Source: Gammaproteobacteria bacterium (GTDB lineage Bacteria; Pseudomonadota; Gammaproteobacteria; Arenicellales; JAOTYS01). Taken from it: a DNA stretch of 7,327 nucleotides. How positions within the stretch are numbered: the first letter of the stretch is position 1; each line of letters starts with the position of its first letter. The position numbers and the translations under genes are program-made. The notes under the pieces were generated by a model. The model made no database searches. It was not told where the DNA came from and worked only from the letters and a program-made list of their open reading frames with translations. Location: the NCBI GenBank assembly GCA_029861795.1, contig JAOTYS010000236.1:1-7327 (forward strand). The letters run 5' to 3'. Below are positions 1 through 5,826 of this stretch, one piece after another.

Positions 1-321
1 ACGTCGTTTACCATCGGGCCGAACTTCCATCTTACCAGGAACATGGACAAAGTAGACCTGTATGTTGGGCCCTTTGTAGGGGTGGTCAATTTGGGTGACG
101 GGAGTTACCGCACCCTCGGCGAGCAAGTTCGACGCAGTTTCGATGACGATTTCGTTGTTGGTGCACAAATTGGCGTCGACGTGAGTATCATGAAGTCTTC
201 GCCGTGGAAGCTCCACGCCGGCTTGCGTTACATGGATTTCACGGCCGACGAAGAACGAACCGACACTAGTGCAGACGTCGATCCAATGATTTTGACAATC
301 GGTGCGTCACGCGATTTTTAG
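1..321 (+). CDS. Outer-membrane beta-barrel protein, C-terminal part (5' truncated by window edge)
   Basis: The reading frame is open from base 1 and ends in TAG, giving 106 visible residues, so the true start lies upstream; the internal ATG at 43 should not be taken as the start. The sequence alternates polar and apolar residues in strand-length blocks (for example DLYVGPFVGVV, FVVGAQIGVDVSI and WKLHAGLRYMDF), separated by acidic, polar turns. It finishes in MILTIGASRDF with a terminal phenylalanine, the usual beta-signal read by the BAM assembly machinery. This fits a small 8-strand OmpW/opacity-type barrel (OMP_b-brl family) in the outer membrane. The ligand or role cannot be told, and the N-terminal signal peptide is outside the window. 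Family assignment is by strand pattern and terminal Phe, not by a diagnostic motif. Confidence 0.7.
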   Translation, partial: TSFTIGPNFHLTRNMDKVDLYVGPFVGVVNLGDGSYRTLGEQVRRSFDDDFVVGAQIGVDVSIMKSSPWKLHAGLRYMDFTADEERTDTSADVDPMILTIGASRDF

Positions 322-367
322 ACGCACAGATGACGCACAAACTTAGTCGGCGATCAGTGTGAAGCGT

Positions 368-400
368 GGGGGCCGCTCGGGTGAGGCCCAAGCGGCCCCT
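368..400 (+). terminator. GC-rich hairpin after the outer-membrane protein gene
   Basis: GGGGCCGCT (369-377) pairs perfectly with AGCGGCCCC (391-399), and a G-T pair at 368/400 can extend it. Inside the loop GGG (379-381) can pair with CCC (387-389). The hairpin starts 46 bases after the TAG at 319-321. There is no T-tract behind it, so it is either a weak intrinsic terminator or a stem that protects the 3' end of the mRNA. On the other strand it lies 155 bases beyond the creatininase stop and could serve that unit too. Confidence 0.5.
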
Positions 401-554
401 ACTGCTAACTATCGGGCATGAACACCGTACAGCATAACATGCTAGTGCGGACTTGAGAGCTTGCTACGTATAGTTTCGATCCAGGGAGCGACTCCGCTCC
501 TTTACCGGCAAGCTATTAAGGCAATATCGCTGATGGCTTTCCATCGAGCACACA

Positions 555-1301
555 TCAGCTTTCAACAAACTCGCGATAATCACGTGCGATATCCGTTACC
601 GCGGCAACATAAAGTTTCTCTCCCGCCTGGATGCTAGCGAGGGATGGATCTGATCCAATGCGTCCATCCGGGAAGCGGCGCCGATAATCATCCGCGTCCA
701 AAATTGGGCCGTTCGGTGCAATCTTTGGGGTCATATCCACTGACTTAACACTATCAGTGTAGGCAAAGTAACTTAGTGATACTTCGGAGGGTGTCGCGTG
801 GCTACCCTCCGACGCCCCAAATAACTCCTGTGAAAGTTTTCCAACTCCTGGCGCCATGTACCAATTACTGAGTTTGCAGCGCACCGACTTGCTGTATGCA
901 TCGCCCGCCTCCACACTCACCTCAGCATACACTTCAGAAAAAGCCGCCCTAATAGTCGCGATATTGCCTCCATGACCATTTAAGAAGTAAAGTCGATCAA
1001 AGCCGTGTCTGGCCAGCGAATCGACAACGTCTTTGATCACAGAAATCAGAGTGCTAGGTCGAAACGAAATGGTACCCGCAAAACCCAAGTGATGTTGTGC
1101 CATGCCGATACTCAACGTGGGCGCGATCAGAGCGTTGACTTTCTCCGCAACACCTCGGGCAATAGTCTCGGGACATATTGCATCCGTGCCAATTAGTCCA
1201 TTAGGACCATGTTGCTCGGTAGAACCGATGGGAATAATGATCCCCGTCGAGCCTTTCAAATAAGCATCTACTTCTTGCCATGTGCACAAGTGTAGCAGCA
1301 T
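555..1301 (-). CDS. Creatininase-family amidohydrolase
   Basis: This 248-residue protein has the usual length and motif order of the creatininase/creatinine amidohydrolase family. These are cytosolic metal-dependent enzymes that open cyclic amides or cleave related C-N bonds. Visible motifs are GSTEQHGP (26-33) and GTD (38-40), carrying the expected metal ligands E29, H31 and D40. Then come HHLGFAGT (70-77), NGHGGN (108-113, with ligand H110) and EGSHATPSEVS (165-175). The NGHGGN form is that of the broad family (which also includes MftE and FAPy-deformylase-like members); as I recall, true creatininase reads NGHYEN, so creatinine is probably not the substrate. The ATG at 1301-1299 lies 4 bases after the stop of the upstream membrane-protein gene. 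No good Shine-Dalgarno sequence is visible, so translation is probably coupled to that gene. The true substrate is unknown. Confidence 0.9.
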   Translation of the reverse strand: MLLHLCTWQEVDAYLKGSTGIIIPIGSTEQHGPNGLIGTDAICPETIARGVAEKVNALIAPTLSIGMAQHHLGFAGTISFRPSTLISVIKDVVDSLARHGFDRLYFLNGHGGNIATIRAAFSEVYAEVSVEAGDAYSKSVRCKLSNWYMAPGVGKLSQELFGASEGSHATPSEVSLSYFAYTDSVKSVDMTPKIAPNGPILDADDYRRRFPDGRIGSDPSLASIQAGEKLYVAAVTDIARDYREFVES

Positions 1302-1305
1302 ATTG

Positions 1306-1746
1306 TTAGGCTTTAGATTGTCCGATTGAGAAAAGAACGACGGTTGTTATCGCACTTATAAAAGATAGCCAATGATAGAGGTTAAATACTTCTTTAAATA
1401 TCATCACCCCCAAGACAATCGACGTAGTGACTATTGCGAGCACGGCGTACAGGACATAATAGGATGCACCATATCGAGTGTATAAGACATTGAAACCGAA
1501 TAGCGTAAGAAAAAGTCCCAGCCCCGCAACCAACGCCCAGCCGCCATCGGTTCTCACTGCATCGTAGATGTTACTCTTTCCAAATATTGGCATTGTGAAG
1601 ATCGCCAATACCATGCAGACAAACGCCGCGATAACTATGAGCACAAAGGGATTCTCCATACTCACTGATTTCTTCTGACCCAGCGCAAACAGTGAGTTTC
1701 CCAATGCCGCAAGAAACGCGACCGCTAACGGCCCGAGGATTTTCAT
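1306..1746 (-). CDS. Half-size EamA/DMT-like small membrane protein
   Basis: This 146-residue, very hydrophobic protein has four to five predicted membrane helices, at roughly residues 3-23, 33-54, 69-89, 96-117 and 124-143. Short charged linkers separate them (QKKS at 24-27, RTDGG at 65-69, FKE at 117-119). The block LYAVLAIVTTSIVLG followed by FKE and a last hydrophobic helix is typical of one EamA (drug/metabolite transporter) repeat. Full-length family members carry two such repeats, so this protein would have to work as a dimer. It lacks the Glu in helix 1 that defines EmrE-type SMR pumps. The ATG at 1746 is preceded by GGAGGGA (1763-1757, minus strand) at good spacing, so the start is secure. 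It is the first gene of a unit with the creatininase-family hydrolase 4 bases downstream, suggesting transport of that enzyme's substrate or product; this link is inference. Confidence 0.75.
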   Translation of the reverse strand: MKILGPLAVAFLAALGNSLFALGQKKSVSMENPFVLIVIAAFVCMVLAIFTMPIFGKSNIYDAVRTDGGWALVAGLGLFLTLFGFNVLYTRYGASYYVLYAVLAIVTTSIVLGVMIFKEVFNLYHWLSFISAITTVVLFSIGQSKA

Positions 1747-2129
1747 ATTGTGCTTATCCCTCCGTCGAAACGGCCATCCGGTTGTGCTGGCTGGTGATCA
1801 TAGCAGCTTACTGGAAGGTATGCTTAGCTGGAGTGAATATTGCCCTGGAATTGATCTGCAATGGCGACCGCCAAGTATTCAGTGTTAGTGCGTGTGAACG
1901 GTTATGCAATACCCGCAGCGTGTAGTCAGTTAGCTTTTTTCACCAAAGGTCCCGCTGACACCGTACTAATGATCCGGTTAGATGAATTGAGGATAACAAA
2001 GGGAAATTGCTTCTTGTTCCTTTTTCCGAATTCGTCCGGCACACCCGAAGATCGGGCCCTACAACAGTACCTTAGCAACGACGAGCCCGAAAACTCTTAT
2101 CGCTGCAGCTAGATACCAACGACGCTCAG
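1747..2129. other. Divergent intergenic region between the DMT-like gene and the TauE-type gene
   Basis: These 383 bases separate divergent genes and should hold both promoters. On the minus strand a TATGAT (1802-1797) lies about 50 bases upstream of the DMT-like start and could be a -10 element, but no matching -35 is visible at 16-18 bases. On the plus strand I find no convincing promoter or Shine-Dalgarno sequence for the TauE-type gene. The only coding candidate is the 83-codon ORF at 1861-2112, listed separately with low confidence. No strong hairpin, REP or tandem repeat is seen here. Confidence 0.6.
1861..2112 (+). CDS. Doubtful small hypothetical protein upstream of the TauE-type gene
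   Basis: This open frame of 83 codons fills most of the divergent gap and stops 17 bases before the TauE-type start. That spacing would suit a co-transcribed leader gene. A GGAA (1850-1853) lies 7 bases before the ATG. The predicted product has no recognisable motif, signal peptide or membrane helix beyond a short hydrophobic patch (FLFLF near residue 55). Its composition is not obviously noise-like, with balanced Leu, Ala, Asp and Glu and few His or Trp. Nothing else supports it, and an overlapping plus-strand frame (1692-1925) is also open, so this may be chance. I do not recognise it. Confidence 0.2.
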   Translation: MATAKYSVLVRVNGYAIPAACSQLAFFTKGPADTVLMIRLDELRITKGNCFLFLFPNSSGTPEDRALQQYLSNDEPENSYRCS

Positions 2130-2894
2130 ATGCCATTTGTAGACGATCCTTCCCATCTCCAGCTACTGTGGTTTGCCGGCGCTATTTTCCTCGCTGGACT
2201 AATCCACGGCACTCTGGGGCTGGGTTTTCCCCTAGTGGCAACGCCGTTGCTAGCACTGGTGGTAGATGTACAGAGCGCGATTATGATAACGCTATTGCCC
2301 ACCGTTGCAGTCAATATCGCGAGCATCATTAAAGGTGGACGTTGGTCCGAGAGCGTCGGTAGGTTTTGGCCGCTAGCGTTATGTGCAGTAATAGGAAGCG
2401 TGCTCGGAACCCACTTGCTTATTCTCAGCGACCCCGCACCTTTCAAGCTTCTCTTGGCGATTCTTGTGATGCTCTATCTTTGGGTGTCCAATTCCAAGAC
2501 TCTCAAGATGGGTTGGCTCAATGACCGGCCATTGTCGGCTATGATGATCTTCGGATTAATCGCAGGGTTCGCCGCCGGCACCACCAATGTGATGGTCCCC
2601 ATTCTGATCATATACACACTCGAGCTCGCCCTGCCTCCGACGGTGATGGTTCAGACCTTCAATCTATCCTTCCTCGGGGGGAAGTTGTCTCAGATTCTAG
2701 TGTTTGCGGCATCTGGTCTGTTGACCACCAAGCTGCTTATCACCACGACGCCTCTCGCCGTAGTAGCGTTGATGGGTCTTACCCTCGGTATGTTTATGAG
2801 AGGTAAAATCTCCACAGAAGTCTATCGTAGGATTGTCAAGCGCGTCCTCTTAGTGCTAGCCGTGTTGCTCATCACTCAATATTTCTTGTCCTAG
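2130..2894 (+). CDS. TauE/SafE-family (DUF81) membrane permease
   Basis: This 254-residue inner-membrane protein has about eight helices arranged as two similar halves, as in the TauE/SafE family of sulfite, sulfoacetate and other organic-anion exporters. The first half carries the family signature GLIHGTLGLGFPLVATPLL (23-41). The second half repeats it as GLIAGFAAGTTNVMVPIL (142-159). Basic residues (KGGR at 68-71, NSKTLK at 121-126) lie between helices, and the protein ends in a hydrophobic helix. The substrate cannot be read from sequence; no sulfur-metabolism gene is next to it. The ATG at 2130 is the only ATG, GTG or TTG between the in-frame TAG at 2073-2075 and the signature region, but it has no clear Shine-Dalgarno sequence. 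YajD follows after 36 bases on the same strand, so a shared transcript is possible. Confidence 0.88.
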   Translation: MPFVDDPSHLQLLWFAGAIFLAGLIHGTLGLGFPLVATPLLALVVDVQSAIMITLLPTVAVNIASIIKGGRWSESVGRFWPLALCAVIGSVLGTHLLILSDPAPFKLLLAILVMLYLWVSNSKTLKMGWLNDRPLSAMMIFGLIAGFAAGTTNVMVPILIIYTLELALPPTVMVQTFNLSFLGGKLSQILVFAASGLLTTKLLITTTPLAVVALMGLTLGMFMRGKISTEVYRRIVKRVLLVLAVLLITQYFLS

Positions 2895-2930
2895 TTTGCC
2901 TCGCGTTCCAACTGGAGAGAAAATATATCC

Positions 2931-3329
2931 GTGACTGACAAAAAATCAGCGAGTCGTTTCGACTCTAACCGACTCGACCGCGTTGTGGCCGAGGCTCACA
3001 AAGCGCGTCTCGATCGCCATCGAGGATATCGGGAACGGTCTCTTCGCATTCATCCATGGGTATGCGCGCGCTGCAGTCGGGAATTCACTCGGGAAAATCT
3101 TCACGAACTTACTGTCCACCACAAAGATCACGACCACGACAACAACCCAACAGATGGCAGTAACTGGGAAAACCTCTGTGTATATTGTCATGACAATGAA
3201 CACCGACGATTTGTCGATCAGGTAAAAGGATTCGACCCATTGGTTGACAATGAACCACGAGAAGCAGCAACCCACAAGCCTTTCGCAAACCTAGAGCAGC
3301 TTCTTAAACAGAAACAACCCAAGAAGTAG
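2931..3329 (+). CDS. yajD: YajD-type HNH endonuclease-domain protein
   Basis: This 132-residue protein matches the layout of Escherichia coli YajD (about 115 residues) from end to end. A basic N-terminal segment is followed by HPWVCARCSREF (41-52), LTVHHKDHDHDNNP (60-73), DGSNWENLCVYCHDNEH (75-91) and a C-terminal KPFANLEQLL with a lysine tail. C45/C48 and C83/C86 form the expected zinc-binding pair around a beta-beta-alpha metal fold. H63/H64, N81 and H87 or H91 are the HNH catalytic positions. The substrate and cellular role of YajD proteins are not established, to my knowledge, though many HNH domains cut DNA. The start is a GTG at 2931, chosen because GGAGAG (2914-2919) lies 11 bases upstream. 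The N-terminal stretch is slightly longer than in E. coli. The DUF364 gene starts 98 bases downstream. Confidence 0.93.
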   Translation: MTDKKSASRFDSNRLDRVVAEAHKARLDRHRGYRERSLRIHPWVCARCSREFTRENLHELTVHHKDHDHDNNPTDGSNWENLCVYCHDNEHRRFVDQVKGFDPLVDNEPREAATHKPFANLEQLLKQKQPKK

Positions 3330-3427
3330 GGATCGAAAAGAACCAGAGTGACCTCGTTGTTTTTGGTCAGCATCTTGCCTGTGACTATACGCAGATCACT
3401 TGCTCAATCGAATACAGCGAGGATGCA

Positions 3428-4267
3428 TTGACGATTAGCCGCGACTTAGCTGATCTGATTCGACAGATCACCAGCCACATCGAGGTGCCCGATGTCCGCT
3501 ATGTGCACCTCCCTGATCCACAGCCTTCTCCCGACAAAGAAGCAGAATTCGGAGTCATCGGTCTGGAATGTGGTTGTGGTGGCTTTTTCTATGCGTGGTT
3601 AGGTGGTGCGCAAGACCGACTTCAGCAACAATTTAAGCCAGGGCAACTTATAGGTCGATCTCCTCTCGACCTTGTTGACCTCTACATGAGTGATGATGAG
3701 GCACAAAGATCTATTGGGCTTGCCGCCATCAATGCGATCAGCCAGCATCTCTTCCACATTGCCGCATACCAGTTGGAGACCACCAGCGATTCAATGGCCC
3801 AGCTAGCCTTCTCTCCGGGCGATCATGTGGGAATGGTGGGTCTGTTTCCGTCGCTCGTTAAGAAGCTTCGAGTGCAGAATATTGACTTAACGGTGATCGA
3901 GAACAAACCGCATTTGGTTCTAGTGAACGATAATTACGAAGTGACGCTAGATGTGTCACGATTGCATGACTGTAATAAGATACTTTGCACCGGTGCAGTA
4001 CTTTTGAACGACACTGTCGATGAGGTCCTTGATCATTGCCGTAATGCCGATGTCATCGCTATGATCGGCCCAACAGTCAGTTGTTTACCTGATCCGTTGT
4101 TCGCACGGGGCGTCTATGTTGTTGGCGGCACCACAGTAGCCGATATAACACTACTGATGCGGCACTTGGGGAGCAACATTCCCTTTGGCGCCAGCGTGGA
4201 GAAGTATACAATTCGACGTGACGATTATGCTGGCGTCTCTGCACTGCTAGAGCGTGCACAGGACTGA
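3428..4267 (+). CDS. DUF4213/DUF364-family protein (putative heavy-metal chelation domain)
   Basis: This 279-residue soluble protein has two parts. Residues 1-115 fit the DUF4213 N-terminal domain, ending in GLAAINAISQ (97-106), a typical family motif. Residues 130-270 fit DUF364: VGMVGLFPSLVKKL (134-147), VIENKP (156-161), TGAVLLNDTVDEVL (188-201) and GPTVSCLPDPLF (214-225). The family is labelled a putative heavy-metal chelation domain with a Rossmann-like enolase fold, but no reaction is established. An unusual ECGCGG (47-52) in the N-terminal part offers two close cysteines, and C182, C187, C204 and C219 add more thiols. The start is a TTG at 3428; GAGGA (3419-3423) sits only 4 bases before it. 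No ATG, GTG or TTG exists further upstream in this frame back to the TAA at 3305; the next option inside is GTG at 3485. It follows yajD on the same strand. Confidence 0.82.
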   Translation: MTISRDLADLIRQITSHIEVPDVRYVHLPDPQPSPDKEAEFGVIGLECGCGGFFYAWLGGAQDRLQQQFKPGQLIGRSPLDLVDLYMSDDEAQRSIGLAAINAISQHLFHIAAYQLETTSDSMAQLAFSPGDHVGMVGLFPSLVKKLRVQNIDLTVIENKPHLVLVNDNYEVTLDVSRLHDCNKILCTGAVLLNDTVDEVLDHCRNADVIAMIGPTVSCLPDPLFARGVYVVGGTTVADITLLMRHLGSNIPFGASVEKYTIRRDDYAGVSALLERAQD

Positions 4268-4373
4268 GCAGAACAGTAGAATTCAGAACCAAAATCTGCT
4301 GACTAACCTACACTCGCGATGAGTTCACGATCGAGCTCGCTGCTACAACCACTCCTCCCGATATCCGTCACCA

Positions 4374-4952
4374 TTAATCACCATCACGCGGAGCGATGAT
4401 GGGCTTGCGCCAGGCGAGCTTCTCCACAGCCTGATCAAGCGGCGTACCAGCGATGGAGTTTGTGTAGTTGCTCATGACCTTCACGGCGATACCGAGAATC
4501 ACCTCAAGCGCCTGCTGCTCTGTCCAGCCGGCTGCAAAGAATGCGTCGAGATCGGCGGCAGCGATTTTCCCCTTAGTGCGAATCAACCCTTGGGTAAACA
4601 CACGTAGTGCTTCAGGGCGGGGCTCGGTGAGGGATCGTCCTTCCCGTAATGCCTCGATATCCGTCTTATTCATCTTGGCAAGCTGCGCAAGTTTGGTGTG
4701 CCACGGCACACAGTATTCGCATTCATTTTCGAAATTGGCTGTCTGGTAGACTACTTCTCGCTCGATCGGGGACAGGCTAGTTTGATCAAACAGGTCCCAC
4801 AGTTGGGTATAGCCCGCTAGTAACATTGGCGCGCTCGCCATGACACGCTCTAAATTCGGCAACATGCCGAGATTGTTAGTCGCTTGCTCCAGAAATGGCC
4901 TGGCCTCCTGCGGTGAGGTATTCTCGTCATGCAACGGAAATCTTTCTTTCAT
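4374..4952 (-). CDS. Carboxymuconolactone decarboxylase / AhpD-like protein
   Basis: This 192-residue soluble, all-helical protein carries NECEYCVPWHTKLA (76-89), which contains the E-C-x-x-C-x-x-x-H motif (E77, C78, C81, H85) of AhpD-type peroxidase-like members of the carboxymuconolactone decarboxylase family. In AhpD the two cysteines form a redox disulfide and the Glu and His relay protons, so this protein is likely an alkylhydroperoxidase or thiol reductase rather than a ring-opening decarboxylase. The segment LSPIEREVVYQTANFEN leading to the motif and VILGIAVKVMSNYTNSI near the end are family-like. The ATG at 4952 has a strong Shine-Dalgarno sequence, GGAGGGA (4963-4957, minus strand), four bases upstream. 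It stands alone, convergent with the DUF364 gene across 106 bases. No AhpC or regulator gene is next to it, so the reductant is unknown. Confidence 0.88.
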   Translation of the reverse strand: MKERFPLHDENTSPQEARPFLEQATNNLGMLPNLERVMASAPMLLAGYTQLWDLFDQTSLSPIEREVVYQTANFENECEYCVPWHTKLAQLAKMNKTDIEALREGRSLTEPRPEALRVFTQGLIRTKGKIAAADLDAFFAAGWTEQQALEVILGIAVKVMSNYTNSIAGTPLDQAVEKLAWRKPIIAPRDGD

Positions 4953-5086
4953 GAGTTCCCTCCATTGTGGATTTCAGCAATGATCCCCCACCCTGGCCTG
5001 GTAGGCAATAACACACGATGTGCACTAGGCTGCGGACCCACTGCTGTCCTACAAAACAACTAAGGAAAAGTGTTCAATGTACTACA

Positions 5087-5126
5087 GATGTCTAGATGTG
5101 ACGCCCACGATTTATTTGTAGACATC
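5087..5126. repeat. 8-bp inverted repeat GATGTCTA / TAGACATC
   Basis: GATGTCTA (5087-5094) is matched perfectly by TAGACATC (5119-5126) across a 24-base spacer. The left arm overlaps a short direct repeat of AGATGT (5086-5091 and 5094-5099). There is no T-tract behind it, so it does not look like a terminator. It could be an operator for a dimeric regulator of the AhpD-like gene (about 135 bases upstream of its start), or chance. Confidence 0.3.
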
Positions 5127-5236
5127 AATACTTGAGACCGGGCACTCGCAGTAAATGATGCACGCTTTGTCAATCAGACTCTATACACCAAGCATTGTTG
5201 AAGAAGCGGCTTGCAACGAGAAAGAGTCTGTCCGCG

Positions 5237-5263
5237 TCGATCGCGGCAAGATGCCGCTCCTAC
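5237..5263 (-). repeat. REP sequence, left member of an inverted pair
   Basis: Read on the minus strand, this copy begins with the head GTAGGAGC. It then folds as a perfect 6-bp stem GCGGCA-TCT-TGCCGC (plus-strand positions 5243-5257) and ends in GATCGA. A GTAG head followed by a short stem with a small loop is the usual form of REP sequences mobilised by RAYT (TnpA-REP) transposases in gammaproteobacteria. Confidence 0.85.
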
Positions 5264-5288
5264 GGAAAAGAGATCTTATCTCGAAAGC

Positions 5289-5315
5289 GTAGGAGCACCT
5301 TCTAGGTGCGATAGA
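5289..5315 (+). repeat. REP sequence, right member of an inverted pair
   Basis: This plus-strand copy has the same GTAGGAGC head (5289-5296), a perfect 6-bp stem GCACCT-TCT-AGGTGC (5295-5309) and the tail GATAGA. It matches the left copy at 20 of 27 positions. Six of the seven differences are paired changes that keep three stem base pairs intact; the seventh is in the tail. Confidence 0.85.
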
Positions 5316-5417
5316 TTCGGCTCTAGTCTGAATTCCTTGCGTCCTGACACGGTATCTCTTACGAAACGATATGTCTGGGAAACAGCGCTTCCGATTGGTG
5401 GTGCCCGACCAAATCAC

Positions 5418-5446
5418 TTGATATCCTCCCTTTCGGAAAATCTAAA
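5418..5446 (+). promoter_or_regulatory. Candidate sigma-70 promoter for the DUF423 gene
   Basis: TTGATA (5418-5423, five of six matches to TTGACA) and TCTAAA (5441-5446, four of six to TATAAT) are separated by exactly 17 bases. The predicted start of transcription, about 7-9 bases after the -10 element, falls at about 5453-5455, essentially on the ATG at 5455. With no Shine-Dalgarno sequence visible, this would give a leaderless mRNA. The -10 match is modest, so the call is tentative. Confidence 0.4.
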
Positions 5447-5454
5447 CCACCGTA

Positions 5455-5826
5455 ATGATGAAATTCTTCTCCATCGCTGGTTGCATCAATGCCGTTTTGG
5501 CAGTGGTGCTCGGCGCCTTTGGTGCCCACGCACTAAGGACACGGTTGTCCAATGAGCTGCTCAGTGCATTCCAGACAGGCGTGCAGTACCACTTCTATCA
5601 CGCGCTAGGGCTCTTTGCGGTTGCGTTTGTCGCCTCCCAATACCCCGATACCACGCTTGTCAAATGGTCAGGCTGGCTCATGCTTACCGGTATCGTATTG
5701 TTTTCCGGCAGTCTCTATGTTTTGAGTTTAAGTGGTGTGCGCGGTTTTGGCGCCATTACCCCTTTCGGCGGAGTCGCCTTCATTACCGCTTGGATTTTGC
5801 TAACCGTCGCCATAGCCAAAGCATAA
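5455..5826 (+). CDS. DUF423 family small inner-membrane protein (YgdD-like)
   Basis: This 123-residue protein has four predicted helices (about 5-24, 46-62, 70-92 and 103-121), as in the DUF423 family that includes E. coli YgdD. Family marks are LGAFGAHAL (19-27), FQTGVQYHFYHALGLF (39-54) with conserved His residues, LFSGSLYVLSLSG (82-94) and TPFGGVAFITAW (102-113). The length is typical. The function of the family is not established. Two adjacent ATG codons (5455 and 5458) could serve as start; neither has a Shine-Dalgarno sequence, and a promoter candidate ends only nine bases before. The gene converges with the MscS gene, whose stop lies 46 bases away. Their final codons form an inverted repeat, and both proteins end in Ala-Lys-Ala. 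Confidence 0.92.
   Translation: MMKFFSIAGCINAVLAVVLGAFGAHALRTRLSNELLSAFQTGVQYHFYHALGLFAVAFVASQYPDTTLVKWSGWLMLTGIVLFSGSLYVLSLSGVRGFGAITPFGGVAFITAWILLTVAIAKA

Larger units (their letters stand above)
5237..5315. mobile_element. REPIN (inverted REP doublet)
   Basis: Two REPs lie head to head 25 bases apart. Their heads form a 9-bp perfect inverted repeat, GCTCCTACG (5256-5264) with CGTAGGAGC (5288-5296). The spacer holds its own small hairpin, GAGAT-CTT-ATCTC (5268-5280). The single strand could thus fold into a cruciform with a central stem and two outer REP hairpins. This is the non-autonomous unit moved by a RAYT transposase, which is not in this window and would be expected elsewhere in the genome. 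Its place in a non-coding spacer is typical. It lies about 140 bases upstream of the DUF423 start, and its hairpins could also affect transcripts reading through the spacer. Confidence 0.78.
4953..5454. other. 502-base divergent spacer with REPIN and an inverted repeat
   Basis: This region separates the AhpD-like gene (minus) from the DUF423 gene (plus). It contains the Shine-Dalgarno sequence of the former (4957-4963), an 8-bp inverted repeat (5087-5126), a REP doublet (5237-5315) and a possible promoter for the DUF423 gene (5418-5446). I found no convincing promoter for the AhpD-like gene. Several frames stay open across the REP pair, including 5155-5292, 5211-5555 and the minus frame 5181-5417. 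None looks like protein, and palindromic REPs often leave frames open by chance. Confidence 0.7.

Noticed and set aside
43..45. ATG at 43 as the start of the outer-membrane protein
   Set aside because: The frame is open and barrel-like from base 1, so the ATG is internal and the gene is cut by the window edge.
532..545. GATGG-CTTT-CCATC hairpin just after the creatininase stop
   Set aside because: The stem is only 5 bp and no T-tract follows on the minus strand, so I do not call it a terminator.
1692..1925. 77-codon plus-strand frame over the start of the DMT-like gene
   Set aside because: It begins antisense to a well-supported gene and overlaps another weak frame; the product is Cys-rich and unremarkable.
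2130..4267. A defence or mobile island built around the HNH protein
   Set aside because: The HNH protein is a close YajD homologue, a widespread chromosomal gene, and its neighbours are a permease and a DUF364 protein. No integrase, methylase, helicase or toxin-antitoxin features are present.
5155..5292. 45-codon plus-strand ORF running into the REPIN
   Set aside because: It has no ribosome binding site, its last third is REP sequence, and it stops inside the right REP head. REP palindromes often leave frames open by chance.
5181..5555. Longer frames across the spacer on both strands (5211-5555 plus, 5181-5417 minus)
   Set aside because: The products are rich in Arg, Ser and Pro with no motif. 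They read through the REP pair, and the plus-strand one overlaps the real DUF423 gene.
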